A DNA stretch of 17,171 nt from an uncultured Collinsella sp. (GTDB lineage: Bacteria > Actinomycetota > Coriobacteriia > Coriobacteriales > Coriobacteriaceae): the NCBI GenBank assembly GCA_900752275.1, contig CAADUS010000159.1, forward strand, positions 1 through 17,171, read 5' to 3'. The translations under genes and the position numbers were made by a program. Under the pieces are notes generated by a model that was given only the letters and a program-made list of their open reading frames with translations, did no database searches and had not been told where the DNA came from. The number at the start of each line of letters is the position of its first letter. Position 1 is the stretch's first letter. Positions 1 to 5,409 of the stretch are shown piece by piece.

Positions 1-202
1 AGCCGGGCTCGCGCAGGTGGACGTGCATGTCCACCAGGCCAGGGACGAGATACTTACCGGAAAGGTCGCGGACCTCGGCTCCCTCGGCGGCGAGGTTCTC
101 GCCGACCTCGGCGATCTTGTCGCCGTCGATCAGGACGTCAACGACACCGTCAAGCTCGACGGACGGGTCGACGACGTGGGCATTCTTAAGAAGCAAGGCC
201 AT
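1..202 (-). CDS. pyrC: Dihydroorotase, N-terminal fragment (cut by window edge)
   Basis: Reversibly cyclises N-carbamoyl-aspartate to dihydroorotate, the third step of de novo pyrimidine synthesis in the cytosol. Only the first 67 codons are in the window. The protein begins MALLLKNAHVVDPS, runs through the small beta-sandwich typical of the amidohydrolase superfamily, and reaches VPGLVDMHVHLREPG at residues 53-67, where His60 and His62 are the expected metal-ligand pair (HxH) of a type I dihydroorotase. The ATG start is preceded by GGAGGT at good spacing, and that site lies inside the last codons of pyrB. The two genes overlap by 17 bp, suggesting translational coupling. It is the third gene of pyrR-pyrB-pyrC and should share the PyrR attenuator. 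The rest of the gene, including the catalytic Asp, lies outside the window. Confidence 0.93.
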   Translation of the reverse strand, partial: MALLLKNAHVVDPSVELDGVVDVLIDGDKIAEVGENLAAEGAEVRDLSGKYLVPGLVDMHVHLREPG

Positions 203-1130
203 TATCGGCACCTCCAAGCAGCAGATACAGGATAGCCATACGCACGCAGATACCGGCGTAGACCTGCTCCAGGATGACGGAGCGTTGCGGGTGGTCGGCC
301 ATATAGGAGTCGAACTCGACGCCGCGGTTGATGGGGCCCGGGTGGCAGATGATCGCGTCGGGCTTCATGAGCTTCTCGCGGTCCTTGGTCAGGCCGAAGA
401 GCTTGTGGTACTCGCGAATGGTCGGGAACGGGGCACCCTCGAGGCGCTCCTGCTGCACGCGCAGCATGTAGACGACGTCCAGCTCGGGCAGGACGGAATC
501 GAGGTCGCTCGTCACGTGGTCGCAGCCCAGGACCTCGGGCGACGGCGGCAGCAGCGTGCCGGGGGCGACGGCGTAGGTCTCGCAGCCCATGATCTTAAGG
601 GCGGGGATCAGCGAGCCGCAGACACGGGAGTGCGCGATATCGCCGACGACAGCGACCTTCAGACCGTGGAAGTCACCCTTGTGCTCCCAGATGGTGTACA
701 GGTCGAGCAGGGCCTGCGTGGGATGGTTGTGCTTGCCGTCACCGGCGCAGATGACGCTCGCGGGCGAGTTCTGCGTGACGATGTAGGGAGCGCCGGCGTG
801 CTTATCGCGAACGACGATGCAGTCGATCTTATAGGCGTTGAGGGTCTCGACGGTGTCGACGAGGCTCTCGCCCTTGACCGTGGAGGTCGAGGAGCCGCCA
901 AAGTTAAGGCTGTCGGCCGAAAGACGCTTCTCGGCGAGCTCGAAGGAGCTGCGGGTGCGCGTCGAGGGCTCGTTGAACATGTTGACGATGGTCTTGCCCT
1001 TGAGCGTGGGGACCTTCTTAATGGCACGCTCGTTGACCTCGGAGAACGCCTTGGCGGTCTCGAGGATGAGCTTGATGTCCTCTTCGGAGTACTCGGTAAT
1101 GTCGATCAGGTGCTTATGGTTGAACGCCAC
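186..1130 (-). CDS. pyrB: Aspartate carbamoyltransferase catalytic chain
   Basis: Condenses carbamoyl phosphate with aspartate to give carbamoyl-aspartate, the committed step of pyrimidine synthesis. The 314-residue length is normal for the catalytic subunit. Visible motifs are the carbamoyl-phosphate loop STRTR (about residues 56-60, within FNEPSTRTRSSFEL), HPTQALLDLYT in the middle, and the aspartate-side motif HPGPINRGVE near the C-terminus. I place the start at a GTG (1130) because GGGAGGTGA sits 8 nt upstream. A second in-frame GTG at 1142 would overlap that ribosome-binding site and add only four residues (MSST). The pyrR stop codon lies inside this short region, so the pair is tightly coupled. 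No regulatory-chain gene (pyrI) is seen next to it, which fits a Gram-positive-type enzyme controlled at expression level by PyrR. Confidence 0.95.
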   Translation of the reverse strand: MAFNHKHLIDITEYSEEDIKLILETAKAFSEVNERAIKKVPTLKGKTIVNMFNEPSTRTRSSFELAEKRLSADSLNFGGSSTSTVKGESLVDTVETLNAYKIDCIVVRDKHAGAPYIVTQNSPASVICAGDGKHNHPTQALLDLYTIWEHKGDFHGLKVAVVGDIAHSRVCGSLIPALKIMGCETYAVAPGTLLPPSPEVLGCDHVTSDLDSVLPELDVVYMLRVQQERLEGAPFPTIREYHKLFGLTKDREKLMKPDAIICHPGPINRGVEFDSYMADHPQRSVILEQVYAGICVRMAILYLLLGGADNGLAS

Positions 1131-1134
1131 GGTA

Positions 1135-1719
1135 CTACTCACCTCCCAGCGGCGCGGAGCCCACGTGGGAACCCGGCGCGACGTCGTTAATCTCGACGGC
1201 GGTGCGGCCGTCGACTTCCTTCATATATAGGTGCACGTTCTCCTCATGCGACGAGGGAACGTTCTTGCCGACAAAGTCTGGCGAGATGGGGAGCTCGCGG
1301 TGGCCGCGGTCAACGAGGACTGCCAGCTCAATGCGGCTCGGACGGCCCAGGTCCATGACGGCGTCGAGAGCGGCGCGGATGGTACGACCCGTGTACAGGA
1401 TGTCGTCCACCAGCACGACGCGCTTGCCGTCGACGCTGAAGGGAATGTTGGTGGCGTGGATCGCGGGAGCGAAATTGGTCGCATAGTCATCGCGGTAGAA
1501 GCTGATGTCGAGGCTGCCGAGCGGAACGTCGACGCCCTCGATCTCCTTGATCTCCTCGGCGAGCTTCTTTGCCAGAAGGTCGCCGCGCGTGACGATGCCG
1601 ACCAGAGCGAGGTCTTCAAAGCCCTCGTTGCGCTCGAGAATCTCGTGCGCGATGCGGGTCATCGCTCGATTGACGGCGGTCTCGTCCATGATGACCGCCT
1701 TGGGGGAAGTCGTGCCCAT
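1135..1719 (-). CDS. pyrR: Bifunctional pyr operon regulator / uracil phosphoribosyltransferase
   Basis: PyrR binds a stem-loop in pyr leader RNA when UMP or UTP is abundant and causes early termination. It also has weak uracil phosphoribosyltransferase activity. The 194-residue protein has the type I phosphoribosyltransferase fold. The PRPP loop is VVLVDDILYTGRTIRAALDA at about residues 99-118, and the family-typical VLVDRGHRELPI follows shortly after. The ATG start has AGGAAGGAG just upstream. It is the first gene of pyrR-pyrB-pyrC, and the leader in front of it carries a matching RNA target and terminator, so autoregulation is very likely. The protein is slightly longer at its N-terminus than the roughly 180 residues common in the family; the extra residues are unremarkable. 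Confidence 0.95.
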   Translation of the reverse strand: MGTTSPKAVIMDETAVNRAMTRIAHEILERNEGFEDLALVGIVTRGDLLAKKLAEEIKEIEGVDVPLGSLDISFYRDDYATNFAPAIHATNIPFSVDGKRVVLVDDILYTGRTIRAALDAVMDLGRPSRIELAVLVDRGHRELPISPDFVGKNVPSSHEENVHLYMKEVDGRTAVEINDVAPGSHVGSAPLGGE

Positions 1720-1740
1720 CGATCTCCTTCCTCACATGTC

Positions 1741-1760
1741 TTGACTGCTGACACAGTCAA
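1741..1760 (-). promoter_or_regulatory. Perfect 7-bp hairpin between pyr terminator and pyrR ribosome-binding site
   Basis: TTGACTG and CAGTCAA form a perfect 7-bp inverted repeat around a 6-nt loop. It overlaps the end of the attenuator T-tract and lies about 10 nt ahead of the pyrR Shine-Dalgarno sequence. In read-through transcripts it could fold as a leader hairpin; as DNA it could be a protein site. Its function is not known. The symmetry is directly visible. Confidence 0.5.
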
Positions 1761-1799
1761 AAAAATAGATGCCCGACCGCTCAAAGCGGACCAGACACC
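1759..1799 (-). terminator. Intrinsic terminator (attenuator) in the pyr leader
   Basis: Read on the minus strand, CCGCT-TTG-AGCGG forms a perfect core stem. It extends outward by nine further pairs (GGTGTCTGG with TCGGGCATC, including G-T wobbles and one bulged T), followed by TA and seven T residues. This is a strong Rho-independent terminator placed between the promoter and pyrR, where a constitutive terminator would silence the operon, so it is read as a regulated attenuator. Its first bases share GG with the 3' arm of the PyrR-binding loop. Confidence 0.82.
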
Positions 1800-1855
1800 C
1801 ACAGGAAGGGCTGCTCTTTGGCAGCTATGTAATTCCATGTGGGTATCTCGTACCC
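1798..1855 (-). promoter_or_regulatory. PyrR-binding-loop-like RNA element with competing hairpin
   Basis: At 1843-1798 the leader RNA can form a two-part stem. The lower stem pairs CCCACA with TGTGGG and, after a bulged T, GGAA with TTCC. An internal loop separates it from an upper stem GCTGC/GCAGC closed by a hexaloop CAAAGA. Lower stem, internal bulge, upper stem and a CNGNGA-like hexaloop are the known layout of PyrR binding loops; the loop differs from that consensus at one position. A second hairpin, GGGTA-CGAGA-TACCC (1855-1841), uses the same CCC, so the two folds are mutually exclusive. This provides a plausible antiterminator switch. The fold is read by eye and the assignment to PyrR rests on position and shape. 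Confidence 0.7.
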
Positions 1856-1873
1856 CTTTAATGGTCAAGGGAT

Positions 1874-1879
1874 AGTGTA
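1874..1879 (-). promoter_or_regulatory. Candidate -10 element of the pyr operon promoter
   Basis: TACACT on the minus strand sits about 20 bp upstream of the first leader hairpins, the right place for a transcript that includes the whole attenuator. No good -35 box is seen at 16-18 bp, so this is a weak call. Confidence 0.35.
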
Positions 1880-1972
1880 GCCAACCTCGAGCTTAATTGC
1901 GAGCATAAATACAGAGCAATCCGTAAACGCAGCCCAATGCTCAATAAACCTATATATATTTATGAGACGAGC

Positions 1973-2001
1973 TTGAAAACGCACGCACGAGCTGGCATAA
2001 T
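1973..2001 (+). promoter_or_regulatory. Sigma-70-type promoter (P1) upstream of rpmB
   Basis: TTGAAA and CATAAT are separated by exactly 17 bp, a near-consensus housekeeping promoter. An A/T-rich stretch (1947-1965) lies just upstream and could act as an UP-like element. Transcription from here would give rpmB a leader of about 160 nt, or could start a separate short RNA. Together with the pyr promoter this makes 1880-1970 a divergent intergenic region with no gene. Confidence 0.6.
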
Positions 2002-2063
2002 CCCCTCTGCTGCACGCAAATCGGATCTACGTCCAGGGCCGTGGCGTGAGCACTATCGCCAAA

Positions 2064-2094
2064 AGAGAAATATCTCTGTGTAGATTACGCACAG
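2064..2094 (+). repeat. Two short overlapping inverted repeats between rpmB promoters
   Basis: AGAGA-AATA-TCTCT (2064-2077) is a perfect 5-bp hairpin. CTGTG and CACAG (2076-2094) flank a 9-bp spacer just upstream of the proximal rpmB promoter. They could be an operator or leader RNA structure. Short repeats like these can also arise by chance. Confidence 0.3.
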
Positions 2095-2107
2095 GGAGCT
2101 ACTTCTG

Positions 2108-2116
2108 TGCTATAGT
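2108..2116 (+). promoter_or_regulatory. Extended -10 promoter (P2) of rpmB
   Basis: TGC followed by TATAGT is an extended -10 element, about 55 bp upstream of the rpmB start codon. The -35 region is poor, as expected when the TGn extension compensates. The same TGC-TATnnT pattern precedes adhE, pyrH and rpsB in this window. Confidence 0.6.
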
Positions 2117-2134
2117 TCAGGCTTGTTTGTTAAC

Positions 2135-2154
2135 GCGACATGTTCGTTTGTCGC
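2135..2154 (+). promoter_or_regulatory. Leader hairpin directly upstream of the rpmB ribosome-binding site
   Basis: GCGACA and TGTCGC form a perfect 6-bp stem with an 8-nt loop, ending only a few bases before the AAGGAGG Shine-Dalgarno sequence of rpmB. Ribosomal protein genes are often autoregulated through such leaders, but no L28-specific element is recognised here; a role in translation is inference. Confidence 0.45.
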
Positions 2155-2170
2155 CCAAGGAGGGTCAGTT

Positions 2171-2359
2171 ATGTCCAAAGTTTGCGAAGTTTGCGGTAAG
2201 CACCCCGTTGCCGGTCGCTCCATCAGCCACTCTCACCGCGTCACCAACCGTAAGTTCCGCCCCAACATCCAGCGCGTCTACGTCGTCGTCGATGGTCACC
2301 GTCGCAAGATGAACGTTTGCTCCACCTGCCTCAAGTCCGGCAAGGTTGCGCGCTCCTAA
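2171..2359 (+). CDS. rpmB: Large-subunit ribosomal protein L28 (bL28), zinc-binding form
   Basis: A small basic 50S ribosomal protein. The 62-residue sequence starts MSKVCEVCGKHPVAGRSISH and ends in NVCSTCLKSGKVARS. The two CxxC pairs (Cys5/Cys8 and Cys50/Cys53) mark the C+ (zinc ribbon) type rather than the cysteine-free paralogue found under zinc limitation. HSHRVTNRKFRPN in the middle is typical of L28. The ATG has AAGGAGGG at good spacing. A longer frame starting upstream at 2123 would put the Shine-Dalgarno sequence inside the gene, so that start is rejected. The gene stands alone, with its own promoters and terminator, and diverges from the pyr operon. Confidence 0.97.
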   Translation: MSKVCEVCGKHPVAGRSISHSHRVTNRKFRPNIQRVYVVVDGHRRKMNVCSTCLKSGKVARS

Positions 2360-2427
2360 ATAAGGTCTTACCAACAAGTACCTCGGACTCTCCGGGTCAA
2401 AGACCTCGCGTTCACATAGAACTTACC

Positions 2428-2460
2428 AAAGGCGCCCTCCCCTACGGTGGGCGCCTTTTT
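2428..2460 (+). terminator. Intrinsic terminator of rpmB
   Basis: GGCGCCC and GGGCGCC form a perfect 7-bp GC stem around an 11-nt loop, followed by five T residues. A preceding A-run makes it partly bidirectional. It ends the rpmB transcript about 70 nt after the stop codon. Confidence 0.9.
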
Positions 2461-2463
2461 GCA

Positions 2464-2521
2464 CTCATTGGGGACAGGCTTACATGAGCGAAAACACCCG
2501 TGTAAGCCTGTCCCCAATGAG
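2464..2521. repeat. Perfect 21-bp inverted repeat, REP/MITE-like element
   Basis: The arms 2464-2484 and 2501-2521 are exact reverse complements around a 16-nt loop. Each arm contains ATTGGGGACAGGCTTAC. GGGGACAG-type palindromes are a hallmark of repetitive extragenic elements mobilised by REP-associated tyrosine transposases, so a non-autonomous mobile element is plausible. It lies directly after the rpmB terminator and lacks a T-tract, so it is not a normal terminator. A short direct repeat, ATGAGCG, occurs at 2484-2490 and 2517-2523. No transposase gene is in the window. Confidence 0.75.
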
Positions 2522-2550
2522 CGGGGCGATGCACTGGTAGATAGTTTAGT

Positions 2551-2580
2551 TAAAACGCTTCAGTATATTGAAGCGTTTTA
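2551..2580. promoter_or_regulatory. Perfect 12-bp palindrome upstream of adhE, candidate operator
   Basis: TAAAACGCTTCA and TGAAGCGTTTTA are exact reverse complements separated by GTATAT. The element lies about 45 bp upstream of the adhE -10 box, a typical place for an activator or repressor site. It does not look like a Rex site (TTGTGAAATATTTCACAA type) nor a standard cre box. It could also be a second mobile-element relic or a weak hairpin. Symmetry is certain; function is inferred from position. Confidence 0.55.
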
Positions 2581-2621
2581 GTGTGCCTTTTACAGGAATC
2601 TGACCGTTCGCCGAATAATTT

Positions 2622-2637
2622 CTTGCTATCATGCAAG
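2622..2637 (+). promoter_or_regulatory. adhE promoter: extended -10 inside a short inverted repeat
   Basis: TGC-TATCAT (2624-2632) is an extended -10 element about 40 bp upstream of the adhE start codon. The -10 hexamer is exactly the spacer of an inverted repeat CTTGC-TATCAT-GCAAG. A protein bound here would block RNA polymerase, so this may double as an operator. No convincing -35 box is visible at 17 bp. Confidence 0.6.
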
Positions 2638-2672
2638 ACGTAGGGTAAATCTCCGATCGCAAGGAGACACAA

Positions 2673-5321
2673 ATGGTGAAAAAGTCACCGGAAAACACTA
2701 CTCCCGCAATTGTGGACAACGTAGAGGCGCTTGAGGCTAAGCTCGCTCAGATGCGAGAGGCCCAGGCGCTTTTTGCTACGTACACGCAGGAGCAGGTCGA
2801 CAAGATCTTCTATGAGGCCGCCATGGCCGCCAACAAGGCTCGTATCCCGTTGGCGAAGATGGCCATCGAGGAGACCGGCCGCGGCGTTCTTGAGGACAAG
2901 GTCATCAAGAACCACTACGCCGCAGAGTACATCTACAACGCTTACAAGAACACCAAGACCTGTGGTGTCCTGGAGCGCGACGAGGCTTACGGCATCACCA
3001 AGATCGCCGAGCCCATCGGCATCGTGGGCGCCGTCATCCCGACGACCAACCCCACCTCTACCGCGATCTTCAAGACGCTGATCAGCCTGAAGACCCGCAA
3101 CGCCATCATCATCTCCCCGCACCCGGCTGCCGCCAAGTGCACCATCGCCGCCGCCAAGCTCGTGCTTGACGCTGCCGTCAAGGCCGGCGCCCCCGAGGGC
3201 ATCATCGGCTGGGTCGATGTCCCCTCCATCGAGCTGACCAACATGGTCATGCGCGACGTCGACATCATCCTCGCCACCGGTGGCCCGGGCATGGTCAAGG
3301 CCGCTTACTCCTCGGGCAAGCCCGCCCTGGGCGTTGGCGCCGGTAACACCCCGGTCGTCATCGACGACACCGCCGACGTGCTGCTCGCCGTCAACTCCAT
3401 CATCCACTCCAAGACCTTCGACAACGGCATGATCTGCGCTTCCGAGCAGTCCGTGACCGTCATCGACACCATCTATGACCAGGTCAAGGCCGAGTTCCAG
3501 AAGCGCGGCTGCTACTTCGTCAAGCAGGGTGCCGAGATGGAGGCCCTGCGTGCCGCCATGTTCAAGAACGGTGCTCTCGATCACCGAATCCCCGGCATGG
3601 CTGCCGCCAAGATCGCCGAGCTCGCCGGCATCGAGGTTCCCGCCAAGACCAAGATCCTGATCGCCGAGGTCACCTCCACCGACCCCGCCAAGGAGGAGTT
3701 CTCCCACGAGAAGCTCTCCCCGGTCCTGGCCATGTACCACGCCAAGGACTTCCAGGAGGCCGTCGACAAGGCCGAGCACCTGGTGCTCGCCGGTGGCCCG
3801 GGCCACACCGCCTCTCTGTACGTGCACCCCGCCCAGGCCGAGAAGATCAGCCTGTTCGAGCACGTCATGAAGGCCTGCCGTATCGTCATCAACACCCCGT
3901 CTTCGCACGGCGGCATCGGTGACCTGTACAACTTTGGCATGAAGCCGTCTCTGACCCTGGGCTGCGGCTCCTGGGGCGGCAACTCCGTCTCCGAGAACGT
4001 TGGGGTGAAGCACTTGATCAACGTTAAGACTGTGGCCGAGCGCCGTGAGAACATGCTGTGGTTCCGCGCTCCCGAGAAGGTCTACTTCAAGAAGGGTTCC
4101 ACGCCCGTCGCCCTCGACGAGCTCGGTACCGTCATGGGCAAGAAGCGCGCCTTCATCGTCACCGACCAGTTCCTCTTCAAGAATGGCAACACCCGCGCCA
4201 TCGAGGCCAAGCTCGACGAGATGGGCATCGCCCACGACTGCTTCTACGACGTCGAGCCCGATCCGTCGCTGCAGTGCGCACGTCGCGGCGCCAAGCAGAT
4301 GGCTCTCTTTGAGCCGGACGTCATCATCGCCGTCGGCGGTGGCTCCGCTATGGACGCCGGCAAGATCATGTGGATGATGTACGAGCACCCCGAGTGCAAG
4401 TTTGAGGACATGGCCATGGACTTCATGGACATCCGCAAGCGTATCTTCACCTTCCCCGAGATGGGCAAGAAGGCCTACTTCGTCGCCGTCCCGACCTCTT
4501 CGGGTACCGGCTCCGAGTGCACGCCGTTCGCCATCATCACCGACAAGGAGACCGGCATCAAGTGGCCGCTCGCCGACTACGCGCTGCTCCCCAACATGGC
4601 TATCGTCGACGCCGACAACTGCATGACCGCCCCGCGCGGCCTGACCGCTGCCTCCGGCATCGACGTCATGACCCACGCCATCGAGTCCTACGTCTCCATC
4701 ATGGCTTCCGACTACACCAAGGGCCTCTCCGAGCGCGCTGCCAAGCTCGTCTTCGAGAACCTGCCCTCCAGCTTCACGAACGGCGCCAAGGACCCGCATG
4801 CCCGCGAGGAGATGCACAACGCCTCCTGCATGGCCGGTATGGCCTTCGCCAACGCCTTCCTGGGCCTCAACCACTCCATGGCCCACAAGCTCGGCGCTTT
4901 CCATCACCTGCCCCACGGCCTCGCAAACGCCGTCATCCTGACCCGCGTCATGCGCTACAACGCCGCCGAGGCTCCCGTCAAGATGGGTACCTTCTCCCAG
5001 TATCCTTACCCCAACGCGCTGCACAACTACGCCGAGATGGCCAAGTACTGCGGCATCGAGGGCAAGGACGACAAGGAGGTCTTCGAGAACTTCATCACGA
5101 AGCTCGAGGAGCTCAAGGACTTCATCGGCGTCAAGAAGACCATCGCCGACTACGGTGTTGACGAGCAGTACTTCCTCGACACTCTCGACGAGATGACCGA
5201 GCAGGCATTCAACGACCAGTGCACCGGCGCTAACCCGCGCTACCCGCTCATGAGCGAGATCAAGGAGCTCTACCTGGACGCCTACTACGGCCGCGAGCCC
5301 CAGGACTACGCCGTCTGCTAG
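2673..5321 (+). CDS. adhE: Bifunctional acetaldehyde-CoA / alcohol dehydrogenase
   Basis: Reduces acetyl-CoA to acetaldehyde and then to ethanol, oxidising two NADH; the main redox sink of mixed-acid fermentation. At 882 residues it has the normal length. The N-terminal half is an aldehyde dehydrogenase domain (about 20-450), with the catalytic cysteine at residue 255 in NGMICASEQ and the GVGAGNTPVVID segment just before. A linker around 455-480 leads to an iron-dependent alcohol dehydrogenase domain. There GGGSAMDAGK (about 555) and PTSSGTGSECTPF form the nucleotide site, and His734, His738 and His748, in LNHSMAHKLGAFHHLPHG, belong to the metal-binding region. AdhE proteins of this type assemble into helical spirosomes. 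The ATG start follows AAGGAG. Codon use is strongly biased to GC-ending codons, consistent with high expression. Upstream palindromes suggest regulation. Confidence 0.98.
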   Translation: MVKKSPENTTPAIVDNVEALEAKLAQMREAQALFATYTQEQVDKIFYEAAMAANKARIPLAKMAIEETGRGVLEDKVIKNHYAAEYIYNAYKNTKTCGVLERDEAYGITKIAEPIGIVGAVIPTTNPTSTAIFKTLISLKTRNAIIISPHPAAAKCTIAAAKLVLDAAVKAGAPEGIIGWVDVPSIELTNMVMRDVDIILATGGPGMVKAAYSSGKPALGVGAGNTPVVIDDTADVLLAVNSIIHSKTFDNGMICASEQSVTVIDTIYDQVKAEFQKRGCYFVKQGAEMEALRAAMFKNGALDHRIPGMAAAKIAELAGIEVPAKTKILIAEVTSTDPAKEEFSHEKLSPVLAMYHAKDFQEAVDKAEHLVLAGGPGHTASLYVHPAQAEKISLFEHVMKACRIVINTPSSHGGIGDLYNFGMKPSLTLGCGSWGGNSVSENVGVKHLINVKTVAERRENMLWFRAPEKVYFKKGSTPVALDELGTVMGKKRAFIVTDQFLFKNGNTRAIEAKLDEMGIAHDCFYDVEPDPSLQCARRGAKQMALFEPDVIIAVGGGSAMDAGKIMWMMYEHPECKFEDMAMDFMDIRKRIFTFPEMGKKAYFVAVPTSSGTGSECTPFAIITDKETGIKWPLADYALLPNMAIVDADNCMTAPRGLTAASGIDVMTHAIESYVSIMASDYTKGLSERAAKLVFENLPSSFTNGAKDPHAREEMHNASCMAGMAFANAFLGLNHSMAHKLGAFHHLPHGLANAVILTRVMRYNAAEAPVKMGTFSQYPYPNALHNYAEMAKYCGIEGKDDKEVFENFITKLEELKDFIGVKKTIADYGVDEQYFLDTLDEMTEQAFNDQCTGANPRYPLMSEIKELYLDAYYGREPQDYAVC

Positions 5322-5340
5322 TTTTTAGCACGGTTATTTG

Positions 5341-5376
5341 CGGCGGGGGGGGCCGGGGGTGCGCACGCCCCCGCCG
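5341..5376 (+). repeat. Very G-rich hairpin between adhE and the kinase gene
   Basis: CGGCGGGGG (5341-5349) pairs with CCCCCGCCG (5368-5376). An alternative inner stem, CGGGGG/CCCCCG, is also possible. The stretch contains a run of eight G and a further run of five G. There is no T-tract downstream on the plus strand, so it is not a standard intrinsic terminator. It may stabilise the adhE mRNA 3' end, partly attenuate read-through into the next gene, or form a G-quadruplex. Confidence 0.5.
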
Positions 5377-5409
5377 TTGCTTCTATCGCATCGTTGAAAG
5401 GATGCAATC

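Noticed and set aside
27..1190. Open frame of 387 codons antisense to pyrB and pyrC
   Set aside because: It covers two clearly recognised genes on the opposite strand and shows no family motif.
2046..2312. Plus-strand frame overlapping rpmB in another frame
   Set aside because: It overlaps the well-supported L28 gene and its ribosome-binding site and resembles no family.
2551..2580. Reading the 12-bp palindrome as a terminator or a cre/Rex site
   Set aside because: The stem is AT-rich and no T-run follows on the plus strand. The sequence also does not fit the spacing of cre or the ends of a Rex site.
2685..5024. Open frame of 779 codons antisense to adhE
   Set aside because: It is an exact shadow of adhE, rich in Gly, Val, Asp and Leu as produced by reading GC-biased codons backwards. 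It has no recognisable domain.
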